DNA of 64,000 nt from Stenotrophomonas sp046736075 (GCF_046736075.1 NZ_CP177163.1:3286001-3350000); one strand, 5' to 3'; shown: positions 25,909 through 35,240, numbered from the stretch's first letter. Notes: generated from the sequence alone by a model not told the origin. Translations and numbers: made by a program.

Positions 25909-26445
25909 TCAGTGCATGCGCCGTATCAGGCACATGTCGAAGTCCGATGCGTTGTCGTCTGACGGTATCTCGACCTCCACGCCCATCTTCGGCAGGTTCC
26001 GCTGCCAGAACGCCTTCGCCTGCAGATCCTTGCGCCAGGTGGCCAGCAGCCACGGCCCGCTCTGCGGCGTCACCAGCGCCGCAACGACGGCGGCCGCGAT
26101 GCCGTTGCCGCGGTGTGCGGGCGAGACGAACAGGTCGGCCAGTTCGCGTATCGGTTGGCCCTGGAACGCGACGTCGTCCACCAGCACAAAGCCGCACAGC
26201 GTGTCATCCCGCCAAAGCAGTTGCGCCCACGCCGGTTGCGCGTTGAGCGTGGCTTCCACGTCGCTCCGCGCGCAGTCGTACAGACCGTCGGGTTGAATCT
26301 CTTCGCCGCTCCAGGCCGACGCTTCGAAGTAGTACAGCTGCAGCAACCGGAACAGGGTATCGGTGTCCGCCACCGTCGCGATGGTCATTCTCAACGGGGT
26401 GGTCACGGGCGGTTCCTGGGTGTTGACGCCTGCAGTATCCCTCAT
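25909..26445 (-). CDS. GNAT-family N-acetyltransferase
   Basis: About 178 residues from ATG 26445; a start at ATG 26388 (MTIATVADTD) is equally possible, and neither has a strong ribosome site. The acetyl-CoA-binding motif A is seen in ELADLFVSPAHRGNGIAAAVVAAL, with the Q/RxxGxG/A-like HRGNGIA. The domain spans nearly all of the protein. The target is unknown. It stands alone between tRNA-Val (convergent) and the RHS locus (divergent). Confidence 0.82.
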   Translation of the reverse strand: MRDTAGVNTQEPPVTTPLRMTIATVADTDTLFRLLQLYYFEASAWSGEEIQPDGLYDCARSDVEATLNAQPAWAQLLWRDDTLCGFVLVDDVAFQGQPIRELADLFVSPAHRGNGIAAAVVAALVTPQSGPWLLATWRKDLQAKAFWQRNLPKMGVEVEIPSDDNASDFDMCLIRRMH

Positions 26446-26668
26446 CTGCCCGCCCGTCCCGCGAGGCTGCGCCACCGGTCGGCGCAGCCGCAGACGAGGC
26501 GCATGTGAGGCGCGGTCTGCCCGCATCTCCGGCTGAGCCCGTCGCCCGGGGGCACTTTCACGAAACTTCCATGTTCCTGAATGTGCTGTTAGGATCCTGA
26601 AAAATGAACGACCTATTCAGGTAACGCCTTATCCGCTGAACAGCCCGCCAACAGGAATTGGAGAGAGC

Positions 26669-29600
26669 ATGAAGCTCCGCGCGACAAGCAAGTCACGTTC
26701 CAGGGTTCTACTGTTACTGCCCCTCGTTTTTCTCGGCGGCGCCGCCGTCGAGGCCATCGGTTCGGAAAAGCCCAGCGAGGCCGAAACCGTTCATGTGCGC
26801 GCCAAGCGCCTGCAGTACCAGACCATCAATCTGCACCTGTTCACCTCAGGTGCGCGCGGCGGCTGGGGGGGCTTCACAGGCGGCGGTGGCGGTGGCTCGG
26901 CACCTACCAAGACCGCCAAAGAGCAAGAGACGGACGACCGCGAGAAGGACTGCGGGGGAACCACGGGCAATCCCATCGTCCTCTACACCGGCAACAAGGT
27001 CGAACATGAGCTGGATTTTGCCAGCGCCAGTGAGATGGGACTGTTCCTGCGACGCAGTTACAACCACCACTGGAGTGCGACCGGCTTGTTCGGCAATCAC
27101 TGGCTGAGCAACTTCGACTATTCGCTGGCGTTCTCCGATGGCCAGAACACCGTCTGGAACCAGCGTCCCGATGGCCGCCGCATCAAGTTCCAGCGGGATC
27201 CGGCAAGTGGGCGCTGGAACGAGAACAAGGCACAGCCTGTCGCCTATATCGTCAAGAATGGCGATGGCAGTTTCACGCTCTACAACGATGAAAACGGCGT
27301 AGAGACCTACAACCCCGAAGGCTACGTCACCCGGCTGCGGAACGAGCAGGGCGTTGCATGGACGTTCGCCTACAACAGCAAGTACCTGCAGACTGTTACG
27401 CACTCCTCCGGGCGACAGGTGAAATTTACCTGGAGCGGTGGACAGGTCACCCAGGTCATCGACCCGGCAGGCAACGCCTACCAGTATTCGTACACGCCCA
27501 ATGTCTTTGGTACGGGGCGAGGGCGCCTGGCCTCCACGACGTTGCCGGGTGCCCCTGCCACCACCATTTCCTATCACTACGAAGACGCGCGCTATCCCGG
27601 AGGGTTCACCGGGAAATCGCTCAACGGCGTGCGGTATTCCACCTTCGCCTACGATGAGAACAAGCGCGCCACGCTGTCCGAGCATGCCGGAGGTGTTGAA
27701 CGCCACACCATCAGCTACGTCGTTGAAAGCACCGAGCAGATCCTGCCGCCTCCCTCTCCGGTGCGCCCCGGCGGCATCCTTGTCGACGAGGAGCGGGGCT
27801 GGTGCGAGGACACTCGCAACGGCCGGATGTGCTACCAGCCGCGTTCGCTGCCAGGCGGCACCGTGGGCATGGCCTCGACCGGCGGTGCGCAGCTGCTGGC
27901 GACGTCCGACAGCAAGGCGCGTCCGGTCAAGATCAAGGCCACCGAAACCAATCCACTGGGCCGCAAGACGACCTACGCCTACGAAGACGGGCGTCAGGTG
28001 TCGGTGACAGGCACCGCGTCTCCGCGTTGCGCTGCGCAGTACAAGGAGAGCAGCTATGACGCCAATGGCTACCCCAACCTGGTGCACGATTTTGCCGACA
28101 ATCTGACCGACTTCGACTACAGCGCCCAGGGCTATCTGCTCAAGCAGGTGGAAGGCGTTGGGACACCTGCCCAACGCACCACGACGTACGAATGGGATAC
28201 CGCTCGCAACCGTCAAACCAAGGCGTCGGTCGCCGGCAATCTGGAAACCCTCTATACCTACGATGCGCGCGGCAACATAGCCACGGTGACCGAGCGCAAT
28301 CTCAGCAGCCGCGGTGTCGCAGGGCAGAGCAGAACCACCACGACGACCTACACCTACCATGCAAGTGGAGTGATGGCCTCGATGAAGGTCGACGGCCCGC
28401 TGGCACAGGATGAGGTCACCTCGGTCTACGATGCCAACGGCGATCTGGTCAGCGTGACCAATGCGCTTGGGCACGTCATCACCCTCAGTGGCTACAACGG
28501 CCTGGGACAGGCTGGGCGCGTCACCGATGCCAACGGGCAGGTCCGTGAGTACACCTACGACGCACGCGGCCGACTGACCAGCCAGCGCGAGAGCTTCGGC
28601 AATACCTGGGGTACGACGACCTTCGGCTATGACGGCGCGGGGAACCTCGCGAGCGTCACCCGGCCTGACGGGGTGACGGAGCGATACGAGTACGACGCAG
28701 CGCGTCGTCGCCTGGCAGATGTCGCGCCTCTGGGCGATGGCACCTACACGTGGACCCGCTACAGCTACGATGCGGCGTCGAACATCACCCGCAAGGAAGT
28801 GGCTCACACCGACTACCCTCTGGGCAGTACGGTTGCGGGTGTCATCGACGTGGTGACGCATGACGCAAACTGGAACTGGTTCGCCCGCGGCTGGGCCTGC
28901 AGTACCGGTTCAAACGGTTCCATCGAGGTGCATGGCTACGCCGAAGGCACCTTCCTTGCCGGTACGCAGGCAAACCTGGCCAGCGAAGCCGGCGTCGCTG
29001 CGGCGTGCCAGGCGGGCGGCAACGCGTACCGGTTCCAGTTGCCGATTTCCCTCGCCCAGCGGCAACAGCTTGGGGGACGAAAAATCACCATCTACGGGTT
29101 GTCGCCGCAGGGAGGTGCCCACAATCGCCCCTTGGGCAATTCGGGGGCCTTCGCGGTACCCCCGGCGACCGTGGTGGGCGACATTGGCGGCGTCACTCAT
29201 GACGGCAACGGGAACTACGCGGTGGAAGGCTGGGCATGTTCGGTGGGCATCGACAGTCCCATCACGGTGCACGCCTATGTGGGCGGTTCGGCGGGGGGCG
29301 GAACGTTCGCCGTCTCCGGTACGGCCAACCGGCCGACCGATGGCAACGTCGCCAATGCCTGCCAGGCAAAGGGCACCGCCTATGGGTTCAAGTTGCCGCT
29401 GGATATGACGCTTCGGCAGAACCACGGTGGCAAGTCCATCCACATTCATGGGATCTCGCCGACTGGCCAGGCGCACCTGGTCATCAACCGGTCGGGCGCA
29501 TTCGCGGTGCCGGCCATCGTCCGCAGCGCGGAATTCGTCACCTTCAACTCGACCTCGTACCACATCTACAACGGGGACCGGGTAACGCTGACGGCGCAGG

Positions 29601-29944
29601 TCCGGAACACAGGCAACGTGACGTGGGACGGAAACACCTATCTCGCATGGGGGCAGGACTTCCCCACTCAATCGCAGGGCCTGTCGGCGCCGGTTCCTCC
29701 CGGAGGCGTAGCCACCTTCAGCGTTGATGTTGCCCCTTACCACGATGGCGTGGGGATCGGCGGATATTCCTACGTAGCGCAGATGGCAACAAGCGGCGCT
29801 GTGTGGGGACCGCGTCCCTACGTCAGCATCGCGGTCGAGAATCCGAACTGGCATTGCCCGAACGGGCCGAACGGGCCGAACTGCCAGGAACCGATGCGGG
29901 TGACGCCGCCAGTGTGGTTGGATGCCAAGGAGGGAGTCCGCTGA
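26669..29944 (+). CDS. RHS/YD-repeat protein, N-terminal half of a split RHS system
   Basis: 1091 residues. Signal peptide (about 1-30, RVLLLLPLVFLGGAAVEA), then a Gly-rich stretch, a DUF6531-type region (GNPIVLYTGNKVEHELDFAS, from about residue 103) and YD repeats (for example YDANGDLVSV, YDARGRLTSQR, YDGAGNLASVT) to about residue 715. Two tandem domains of about 110 residues (719-829 and 832-949) share GWAC, VH-Y and GISP/GLSP...SGAFAVP. An Ig-like segment (951-1060) and a short PNGPNGPNC linker end it. There is no RHS core motif: that lies in the next gene, whose ATG overlaps this TGA by one base. GGAGAG precedes the ATG. The N-terminal signal, not a PAAR domain, suggests Sec export. The function of the two tandem domains is unknown. 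Confidence 0.88.
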   Translation: MKLRATSKSRSRVLLLLPLVFLGGAAVEAIGSEKPSEAETVHVRAKRLQYQTINLHLFTSGARGGWGGFTGGGGGGSAPTKTAKEQETDDREKDCGGTTGNPIVLYTGNKVEHELDFASASEMGLFLRRSYNHHWSATGLFGNHWLSNFDYSLAFSDGQNTVWNQRPDGRRIKFQRDPASGRWNENKAQPVAYIVKNGDGSFTLYNDENGVETYNPEGYVTRLRNEQGVAWTFAYNSKYLQTVTHSSGRQVKFTWSGGQVTQVIDPAGNAYQYSYTPNVFGTGRGRLASTTLPGAPATTISYHYEDARYPGGFTGKSLNGVRYSTFAYDENKRATLSEHAGGVERHTISYVVESTEQILPPPSPVRPGGILVDEERGWCEDTRNGRMCYQPRSLPGGTVGMASTGGAQLLATSDSKARPVKIKATETNPLGRKTTYAYEDGRQVSVTGTASPRCAAQYKESSYDANGYPNLVHDFADNLTDFDYSAQGYLLKQVEGVGTPAQRTTTYEWDTARNRQTKASVAGNLETLYTYDARGNIATVTERNLSSRGVAGQSRTTTTTYTYHASGVMASMKVDGPLAQDEVTSVYDANGDLVSVTNALGHVITLSGYNGLGQAGRVTDANGQVREYTYDARGRLTSQRESFGNTWGTTTFGYDGAGNLASVTRPDGVTERYEYDAARRRLADVAPLGDGTYTWTRYSYDAASNITRKEVAHTDYPLGSTVAGVIDVVTHDANWNWFARGWACSTGSNGSIEVHGYAEGTFLAGTQANLASEAGVAAACQAGGNAYRFQLPISLAQRQQLGGRKITIYGLSPQGGAHNRPLGNSGAFAVPPATVVGDIGGVTHDGNGNYAVEGWACSVGIDSPITVHAYVGGSAGGGTFAVSGTANRPTDGNVANACQAKGTAYGFKLPLDMTLRQNHGGKSIHIHGISPTGQAHLVINRSGAFAVPAIVRSAEFVTFNSTSYHIYNGDRVTLTAQVRNTGNVTWDGNTYLAWGQDFPTQSQGLSAPVPPGGVATFSVDVAPYHDGVGIGGYSYVAQMATSGAVWGPRPYVSIAVENPNWHCPNGPNGPNCQEPMRVTPPVWLDAKEGVR

Positions 29945-32151
29945 TGTCAGTACTTACCTTGACCATGATCGGGTTGAACGCTGTGACCTTCAGCGCCAAC
30001 TACGACTACGACGAGCTCGGCCGCGTCATCGCCGAGCGTGGCAACAACGGCCAGAACATACGGTATGCCTACGACGCCGAGGGCCGGACCACCCAGATCA
30101 CCGATTCCCAGAATCGGGTCACGCGGCTGAGTTACGACGCACTCGGTCGCATGACCAAGGTGGTGAATGCGACGGGCGGTATCACTCAGCTCTCCTACGA
30201 CCTGGGGGATCGCCCGATACGGGTTGTTGACCCGCGCGGCCTTGCAACAGCCTACGAATACGATGGATTCGGCAGTCTGTGGAAGCAGACCAGTCCGGAC
30301 ACCGGCGTGACATCGCATCAGTACGATGCGGCCGGCCAGCGGGTGGGAACCACCCGCAACGATGGCAGCACGATGGCCATCGGCTACGATGGCCTGGGCC
30401 GCATGACGTCACTGCAATCGGATGGGAAACAGCAGGCCATCACCTACGACTGGTGCGCCTGGGGCAAAGGGAGGCTGTGCGGCCTCTCCGGACCGGGTAC
30501 GGCAACACACTTCGCGTATGTCCCCAGTGGGCAGTTGTGGATCCGTCGCGATTTCATCACGGCGGCAGGGCAGCAGACCGATCACAGCACCGAGTATCAG
30601 TACGACGGAATCGGTCGCCTGAACCAGATCACCTATCCCAACGCCGACAAGGTCAGCTACGCCTACGGTGCGGCCGGGCGGCTGGCCTCGATGAACGCAA
30701 CCATCAATGGAACGGTGCGCCCCGTGATCGCACAGGCCAGCTGGAAAGCCACGGGTGCACCCGCGTCGCTGGCCTATGGCAACGGTCTGGTCCGCGGGTA
30801 CAACCACGATGCCGATGGACGACTGACCGCGATGTCGGTATGGGGGCCGAACAGTGCGCGGCTGAGCTACTGGGACTACCAGTACAGTGCAGATGGCGAG
30901 ATAACCGGCATCGTCGATACCGCCGCACCGAACCTGACCCAGACGATCGGTTACGACGCGCTCAGCCGACTCACGCAGTTGAGCCGCTTTGGCATCAACA
31001 ACCAGCTTTCCTATGATGCTGGCGGCAACCACGACCGGTATCAGGCAGGAACCCAGCTGACGCAGTACAGCATCGACCCCCAGAGCAACCGCGTTCTGGG
31101 CTATACCAACCAGGACGGCAGCCGCCAGTACCAGTACGACGCGCTGGGCAACCGCATCAGCGAGACCGCTGGCAGCCGGGTCAGTACCTACGAGTACAGC
31201 CCGTTCAACCGCATGAGCCGGAGCAGCATCGGTGGGGTGGTCACCGACTACCTGGTCAATGCACAGGGACAGCGGGTTGCCAAGGTGAACGCCGCCACCA
31301 CGAGCCGCTACTTCTATGCCAATCAGAACCAGATGATGGCCGAGCTTACCAACAGCATCTGGACCAACTACCTCTGGTTCGATGGCGAACTGGTGGGCCT
31401 GGCGCGAAGTGGCCAGCTCAACTTCGTGCATACCGATCACCTGGGCCGGCCCGATTTTGTCAGCAACGCCCAGCAGGCAACGGTGTGGAAGGCCTACAAC
31501 TACGCGTATGGTCGCAGCGTGCAGCAGGACACCATCGGTGGTCTCAACATCGGCTTCCCAGGGCAGTACCATGATGCCGAGAGCGGCCTCTGGTACAACG
31601 GCTTCCGGGACTATGACGCAACGATCGCACGCTACGTCCAGAGTGACCCGATCGGTCTGGCGGGCGGCTTGAACACCTATGCCTATGCGGCGGGGAACCC
31701 CATCCGGCACACCGATCCACTCGGCCTGGAACCGTTGGCGGCATCGACCATCATCCGATGCGGTGTGGGTGCAGTCGGCGGCTACATGTCGGTAGACGGG
31801 TTCAAGGCGGCCAAGCAGGACTTCGACAAGCTGCAGAAGGCGAGGGCGGAGGCTGCGGACAAGCAGGCCTGTGAGGATGCCAAGAACGACACCGCCCGTG
31901 CAGGCGACAGCAACCCGGCGCTCACCAAGGCGGCGGGAGTGGTGGCCGACGCCGCCAATGCGTTCTCCAGTCAGGGGGCGTCGTTCAAGGCAACGATGGC
32001 CATGTCAGTGGTATCGGGCGGACTGGGGTTGCCCCCGTGCTGGATCGTGGGTGCGGCAGTGGGTGTTTTCGCGGCCGATGGTAGTGCCTCGCGGCGATCA
32101 GAGGCCCGGCTGAACGATGCCGTCCAGTGGCTGAAGGACAACACGCGATGA
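29944..32151 (+). CDS. RHS/YD-repeat protein, C-terminal half with core motif and variable tail
   Basis: 735 residues, coupled to the preceding gene by a TGATG overlap. The first 20 residues are hydrophobic (MSVLTLTMIGLNAVTFSA). YD repeats (YDELGRVIAERG, YDALGRMTKV, YDGIGRLNQIT) run to the RHS-core signature YVQSDPIGLAGGLNTYAYA and NPIRHTDPLGL near residues 565-595. What follows (about 597-735) is the variable C-terminal part: an amphipathic charged helix (AKQDFDKLQKARAEAADK) and glycine-rich hydrophobic segments (GVGAVGGYM; SVVSGGLGLPPCWIVGAAVGV). In known RHS toxins this region is released inside the shell and is the effector; a membrane-active role is suggested by its composition and by the membrane protein encoded next. 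That role is inference. Confidence 0.87.
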   Translation: MSVLTLTMIGLNAVTFSANYDYDELGRVIAERGNNGQNIRYAYDAEGRTTQITDSQNRVTRLSYDALGRMTKVVNATGGITQLSYDLGDRPIRVVDPRGLATAYEYDGFGSLWKQTSPDTGVTSHQYDAAGQRVGTTRNDGSTMAIGYDGLGRMTSLQSDGKQQAITYDWCAWGKGRLCGLSGPGTATHFAYVPSGQLWIRRDFITAAGQQTDHSTEYQYDGIGRLNQITYPNADKVSYAYGAAGRLASMNATINGTVRPVIAQASWKATGAPASLAYGNGLVRGYNHDADGRLTAMSVWGPNSARLSYWDYQYSADGEITGIVDTAAPNLTQTIGYDALSRLTQLSRFGINNQLSYDAGGNHDRYQAGTQLTQYSIDPQSNRVLGYTNQDGSRQYQYDALGNRISETAGSRVSTYEYSPFNRMSRSSIGGVVTDYLVNAQGQRVAKVNAATTSRYFYANQNQMMAELTNSIWTNYLWFDGELVGLARSGQLNFVHTDHLGRPDFVSNAQQATVWKAYNYAYGRSVQQDTIGGLNIGFPGQYHDAESGLWYNGFRDYDATIARYVQSDPIGLAGGLNTYAYAAGNPIRHTDPLGLEPLAASTIIRCGVGAVGGYMSVDGFKAAKQDFDKLQKARAEAADKQACEDAKNDTARAGDSNPALTKAAGVVADAANAFSSQGASFKATMAMSVVSGGLGLPPCWIVGAAVGVFAADGSASRRSEARLNDAVQWLKDNTR

Positions 32152-32525
32152 AGGCGCCGGTTCGCTTCTGGATCCATCTGGGCAGCCAACTGGGGATCTT
32201 TGCGATCCTCGCCTGGTTGCCTGCCACGATGGTGGGGGCGTTCGTGACGGCTCTCGCGGGCCAACCGGCGCTGTCGTCCAGCAGCGGACCGATCAGTTTG
32301 GTCGGCACGGTGTTCGGGTTCTGCGTGATCACACTGCTCTTTGTCGGGGCAGTGGCCGTTACCGGCGAGCTGTTGGGACTGATACGGTTCTATGGCCGCA
32401 ACGCCGACGACCGTCAGGAGGTGCAGCCGGTCTACCGGAAAGCGCTGCTGGTGGCGGTAGCGGTACTCGCCTGGGGGGCGGTGATCTCACTGGCAGCCCT
32501 CTTCATGATGATCAGGCCGGCGTAG
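32148..32525 (+). CDS. Small membrane protein, candidate immunity protein of the RHS effector
   Basis: 125 residues with three predicted membrane helices (about 9-36, 50-75, 98-121) and a charged cytoplasmic loop (IRFYGRNADDRQEVQPVYRK). ATG 32148 overlaps the RHS stop by four bases (ATGA), which couples it tightly to the toxin-bearing gene, the position where immunity genes stand in RHS and other polymorphic toxin loci. No family is recognised. Immunity is inferred from position, size and topology; membrane-inserted immunity proteins are known for pore-forming effectors. Confidence 0.65.
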   Translation: MKAPVRFWIHLGSQLGIFAILAWLPATMVGAFVTALAGQPALSSSSGPISLVGTVFGFCVITLLFVGAVAVTGELLGLIRFYGRNADDRQEVQPVYRKALLVAVAVLAWGAVISLAALFMMIRPA

Positions 32526-32761
32526 TGGCACGAACCTGCGAGTCATCGATGCTCCGCGCGCGGCTGCTGGCCAGTGATGTGGCCGCGTGCTTTTACTGCT
32601 TCGCCACATTTCCGCCCAGCACCATCAACGAATGGTGCGATGGCGACGATCAGGATCAGACCGCGCTCTGCCCGACATGCGGGGTGGATGCGGTGGTCGG
32701 CTTCATGGGCCCGGTGGATGTGGCATGGCTGCATGCCGCGCATCAGCGGGGCTTCACGTAG
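32525..32761 (+). CDS. Small cytoplasmic zinc-ribbon-like protein
   Basis: 78 residues with two CxxC knuckles (CFYCF at residues 22-26 and CPTCG near 49-53) around FPPSTINEWCDGDDQDQTALC. This resembles a widespread family of small uncharacterised cytoplasmic proteins with an FPP-x4-EW-TALCP pattern. The start is GTG overlapping the previous stop (TAGTG), making it the fourth gene of the RHS operon. Zinc binding is inferred from the cysteines. Its role with RHS is unknown. Confidence 0.75.
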   Translation: MARTCESSMLRARLLASDVAACFYCFATFPPSTINEWCDGDDQDQTALCPTCGVDAVVGFMGPVDVAWLHAAHQRGFT

Positions 32762-32821
32762 ATCGATTCCCACGCGGTCCGGTGCTGGCCACATGCAGAC
32801 CCGATCGCCAGAGGACGCTGC

Positions 32822-33898
32822 TCACTCGCAGCGGTTGATATCGCGATTGACCAGCGCCGCATTGCCCGGGGCCAGTTGCTGCAGGCTGGACATCGCGGTG
32901 CCTGGCACGCCGGACGACGGCTTGCCCAGAATGAGCAGCGTGCCGCCCGGCTGGGCGACGACGGTGGTCAGGTCCTGACGCGACGGCATGCCGCGCGGGT
33001 AGGCAGAAACGGGCTGTTTCGCGTAGCGGCCATCGAGCGTCACCTGCAGTGCCGCATGCGTGTCGTCGCTATAGGGCGCCATGAACATCATCGAGATCGG
33101 CTCGCCGGTGTCTTTCAGCGTCATCAGGCTGGCAACGGACATGGACGTAGTGCCGATCCGGCACAGGCCGTCGCGCTTGAGGATCATCAGGGAGACGGTC
33201 GCGGGGCGGCAGGTGTCTTCGTCTACGCGTTCCTGCAGGTCGTTGGGCAATGCCTTGAATGCATCCACGGCCTTCGCACCCGCCAGTTCGGCATCCACCG
33301 GGCACTCAGGGAGCGTCGAGGCGATCTCCGCTTCGCGTGTGTCGGGCGCGTCTAGCGTGAATGAGTCGAGGAACTGCGGGCCCGTCTTCATCGCAATGGC
33401 GCACCGCGCCGGGGTGGTTTCGACGGTCAGAATGACGTTGTCCTGGTCCGCACGCACGATGCGCATGAGCGCGCACTGCGTGCGGTTGTCGAGGCGTCGC
33501 GTGATCGCGGTGAGGCCACGATGGGGCGCGCGCTCCGTGGTCGCGCCAGGCAGTGCGCCGGCGGCGGCCAGGGTGTTGAAGTACGTGTCGGCAAGCGCCG
33601 CGTCGCGGTAGTGGATCCGGGTTGCGCCAAACCGGGTGCCCCCGGCGTCGCAGCCCAGTACATCGCCCTTCACCACGTCGCCGCTTCCCGGCGTGAACGT
33701 GAAATCGTTGAACAGGCAGGGCAGGCGCACCGAGAAGTTGCCCTGGGTAGAGATTGCGTTCGTCCAGCCGTCCGGGCCAAGCGCGCCCGCACCATTGCGA
33801 TGCGCAGTGATCTTTGCCGCAGTACTTTCGCTCGCCGCGCAGACCGTGGCGCTTGCGCAGAACAGCACCAGGGCAAGGGTGGTGGTGACGTGCTTCAT
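32822..33898 (-). CDS. Exported hypothetical protein
   Basis: 358 residues with a signal peptide (about 1-21, LALVLFCASATVCAA). The mature part is about 335 residues with six or more cysteines, in two similar halves around residues 40-190 and 200-358. I recognise no family. An upstream ATG (33910) adds four residues and cannot be excluded; neither start has a strong ribosome site. It is convergent to the RHS operon (60 bases away) and divergent from the DUF5694 gene. Confidence 0.72.
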   Translation of the reverse strand: MKHVTTTLALVLFCASATVCAASESTAAKITAHRNGAGALGPDGWTNAISTQGNFSVRLPCLFNDFTFTPGSGDVVKGDVLGCDAGGTRFGATRIHYRDAALADTYFNTLAAAGALPGATTERAPHRGLTAITRRLDNRTQCALMRIVRADQDNVILTVETTPARCAIAMKTGPQFLDSFTLDAPDTREAEIASTLPECPVDAELAGAKAVDAFKALPNDLQERVDEDTCRPATVSLMILKRDGLCRIGTTSMSVASLMTLKDTGEPISMMFMAPYSDDTHAALQVTLDGRYAKQPVSAYPRGMPSRQDLTTVVAQPGGTLLILGKPSSGVPGTAMSSLQQLAPGNAALVNRDINRCE

Positions 33899-34111
33899 CC
33901 GTGAATGCATCCGGTGTGCGATCGATGTGGAAGGGGTGAGGCAGGATAGAGCCGCGTGCGGCCTGCAGCAATGGATGCCGGACGTCACTTCCCACGCTCG
34001 ATGACAGGACATCCCCGGTTGGGGAGTGCTTGAAGTGATGTTGACAAGGCAACGGGCACATTGGAATCTGCGCCGCTCTGCGCTGGTAAGGCGCTTTTTG
34101 GGGGAGTGGCA

Positions 34112-35209
34112 ATGCAGCAGGGAATGAAGCGGGGGTCGTGGGGACGCGGCGCACTCATCGGAACACTGCTGGCCGGCGGGATGCTGGCTGGATCGGTGCA
34201 GGCGGCGCCCTTTGTGCCCGGTGCGCACAAGGGGCCGAAGCAGGGCGTACAGAACGAGGTGGCCGTGCTTGGCACCGCGCATCTGTCGCATCTGCCGGCC
34301 ACCTTCGATCCTGCCTCGCTTGGCGAACTGATCGACCGGCTGGCGGCGTGGAAGCCGCAGGCGATCGCGATCGAGACGGTATCCGGGCAGCAATGCGACA
34401 TGCTGCGCCGCTACCCGGGGCGCTATGCACTGTCGATCAAGGATTACTGCCCCGACCTGTCGGCGGCGAAGGAGGCGACGGGGCTGGATGTGCCGGCGGC
34501 GACGGCCGCGGCAGAGAAGCTGCTGAGCGCGTGGCCTGCACAACCGACGGCCGCGCAGCGCCGCACCCTGGCCGCCCTGTTCCTGGCCGCCGGCGAGCCT
34601 GACTCGGCACTCGTCCAATGGCTGCGCCTTCCCGAGGCGGACCGGGTGGCAGACGACAATCTGAAACAGACCCTGGTGGACGCGCTGGAAGCGTCGCGCG
34701 TCAACCGCAATGAAACCACGCTGGTTGCGGCCCCGCTCGCGGCGCGGCTGGGCCATGAGCGGCTGTGGCCGATGGATGACCACAGCTCCGATCAGTTCGG
34801 ACCCAATCCCAAGGCCTACGTGACCGCGATCAGGAAGGCGTGGGACAACCCGGCGGTGAAGCGCCGGAGCACGATGTTCGACGGCGTGGAAGCGCAGGTC
34901 GACACACCGGAACGGGCGCTGGCGATGTATCGGCGCTACAACCAGCCCGACGTGGCCGACATTGCGTTCGAGAGCGACTACGGCGCCGCGCTTGAAGAGC
35001 CGTCCGCGCCAGGCTACGGGCGCATGTACGTGACCTCCTGGGAAACGCGCAACCTGCGCATGGCGGCCAACGTCCGCGATCTGCTGGGGCCGACCCCGGG
35101 GATGCGCGCGCTGGTGATCGTCGGCGCCTCGCACAAGGCGTACCTGGATGCCTACCTCGAGCAGATGCACGATGTGCGCATCGTCGACGTCACGCCGCTG
35201 CTGAAATGA
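34112..35209 (+). CDS. DUF5694-type exported protein (TraB/ChaN-like fold)
   Basis: 365 residues with a signal peptide (about 1-32, GTLLAGGMLAGSVQA). The N-terminal motif VLGTAHLSHLP and the later AIAIETVSGQQC, and the C-terminal VIVGASHKAYLDAYLEQM, match the pattern of DUF5694 and related TraB/ChaN proteins, where GxxH and the second histidine are conserved and suspected to form a metal or haem site. GGGGGAGTGGCA precedes the ATG. A REP-like palindrome begins one base after the stop. Its substrate is not known. Confidence 0.82.
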   Translation: MQQGMKRGSWGRGALIGTLLAGGMLAGSVQAAPFVPGAHKGPKQGVQNEVAVLGTAHLSHLPATFDPASLGELIDRLAAWKPQAIAIETVSGQQCDMLRRYPGRYALSIKDYCPDLSAAKEATGLDVPAATAAAEKLLSAWPAQPTAAQRRTLAALFLAAGEPDSALVQWLRLPEADRVADDNLKQTLVDALEASRVNRNETTLVAAPLAARLGHERLWPMDDHSSDQFGPNPKAYVTAIRKAWDNPAVKRRSTMFDGVEAQVDTPERALAMYRRYNQPDVADIAFESDYGAALEEPSAPGYGRMYVTSWETRNLRMAANVRDLLGPTPGMRALVIVGASHKAYLDAYLEQMHDVRIVDVTPLLK

Positions 35210-35210
35210 G

Positions 35211-35240
35211 GTAGCCGGGCCCGGCGCATGCCGGGCCCGG
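35211..35240. repeat. REP-like palindrome after the DUF5694 gene
   Basis: GTAG (35211-35214) followed by CCGGGCCCGGC - GCAT - GCCGGGCCCGG, a perfect 11-bp stem. It may also act as a transcription end, but there is no T run. Confidence 0.7.

Noticed and set aside
26846..28861. Long minus-strand frame opposite the first RHS gene
   Set aside because: Antisense shadow with no motif; the plus strand carries YD repeats.
32525..32978. Alternative frames overlapping the zinc-ribbon gene
   Set aside because: They lack the CxxC pattern and coupling to the preceding stop.
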